Source: Sphingomonadales bacterium (GTDB lineage: Bacteria; Pseudomonadota; Alphaproteobacteria; Sphingomonadales; Sphingomonadaceae). From it: DNA of 22,852 bases. Of the stretch, positions 22,768-22,852 are shown one piece after another (position 1 is the stretch's first letter; each line of letters begins with the position of its first letter). The DNA lies in contig JAGWUU010000009.1 of NCBI GenBank assembly GCA_028868335.1, positions 1 through 22,852 on the forward strand, read 5' to 3'. Made by a program: the position numbers and the translations under genes. The notes beneath the pieces were generated by a model, which was not told the origin of the DNA, did no database searches, and was given only the letters and a program-made list of their open reading frames with translations.

Positions 22768-22798
22768 ATATGTATAGACATATTGGCGCCCGTCGCAA
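22768..22798 (-). promoter_or_regulatory. Promoter and palindromic operator of the sulfotransferase-receptor operon
   Basis: On the minus strand, TTGCGA (22793-22798) and TATACA (22771-22776) are 16 bases apart, a good sigma-70-type pair. The -10 lies inside the perfect inverted repeat ATATGT-ATAG-ACATAT (22768-22783), which would suit a dimeric regulator. The transcript would have a leader of about 75 bases before ATG 22687. Confidence 0.55.
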
Positions 22799-22852
22799 GA
22801 TAATTGTGTTCAGCGCGACGACGCTCGACAGATTCGATCAAGGATAGCCAAT

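Noticed and set aside
1..22852. CRISPR arrays, tRNA/rRNA genes, prophage genes
   Set aside because: No regularly spaced repeats, tRNA cloverleaf sequences, rRNA-like stretches or phage structural genes were seen on either strand.

Overview
The window looks like chromosomal DNA of a GC-rich alphaproteobacterium, most likely a sphingomonad (Novosphingobium/Sphingobium-like). The evidence is a TonB-dependent receptor with an EIVVTAQKR-type TonB box, a paired hairpin repeat built on CTGAAacaagTTCAG, many GTG or weak-SD starts, and the gene content. Genus assignment is inference. No tRNA, rRNA, CRISPR array or intact insertion sequence was seen.

Region 1 (1-5148) is catabolic and regulatory. It holds the tail of a rhodanese-domain protein, a leftward fatty acyl-CoA ligase, and a TetR repressor divergent from a TauD-type Fe(II)/2-oxoglutarate dioxygenase with a perfect palindrome between them. 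A LacI-family regulator follows.

Region 2 (5305-12326) is a leftward leucine/isovalerate-type operon: isovaleryl-CoA dehydrogenase, methylcrotonyl-CoA carboxylase beta subunit, a CPBP-family intramembrane protease, methylcrotonyl-CoA carboxylase alpha subunit and a MaoC-type hydratase. A LysR regulator is divergent from it. The protease gene is joined to both neighbours by short overlaps, so it splits a pair of genes that encode two subunits of one enzyme. It and the middle of the alpha-subunit gene are lower in GC than their surroundings. An inverted pair of REP-like hairpins lies between the alpha subunit and maoC.

Region 3 (about 12350-16531) is a decayed metal/oxyanion-resistance patch. 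It has a strong terminator that may end a small RNA, a His-rich exported protein with an internal repeat, and an rcnA-rcnR-like Ni/Co efflux operon with a textbook G/C-tract operator. The RcnR-like protein lacks the family's metal-binding Cys. Next come the N-terminal remnant of a ChrA chromate transporter, a ChrC-like Fe/Mn superoxide dismutase with a Tat-like signal and a second internal start, a stand-alone ChrB C-terminal-domain protein, and a broken IS200/IS605-type transposase.

Region 4 (16648-22852) pairs a LysR regulator and a BesD/HalD-like Fe(II)/2-oxoglutarate oxygenase (+ strand) with a convergent operon of a TPR-sulfotransferase and a TonB-dependent receptor (- strand). The two sides are separated by an 18-bp perfect bidirectional terminator. 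This is the best candidate for an undescribed system: outer-membrane uptake of an unknown ligand coupled to hydroxylation and sulfation chemistry. That coupling is inference from neighbourhood only.
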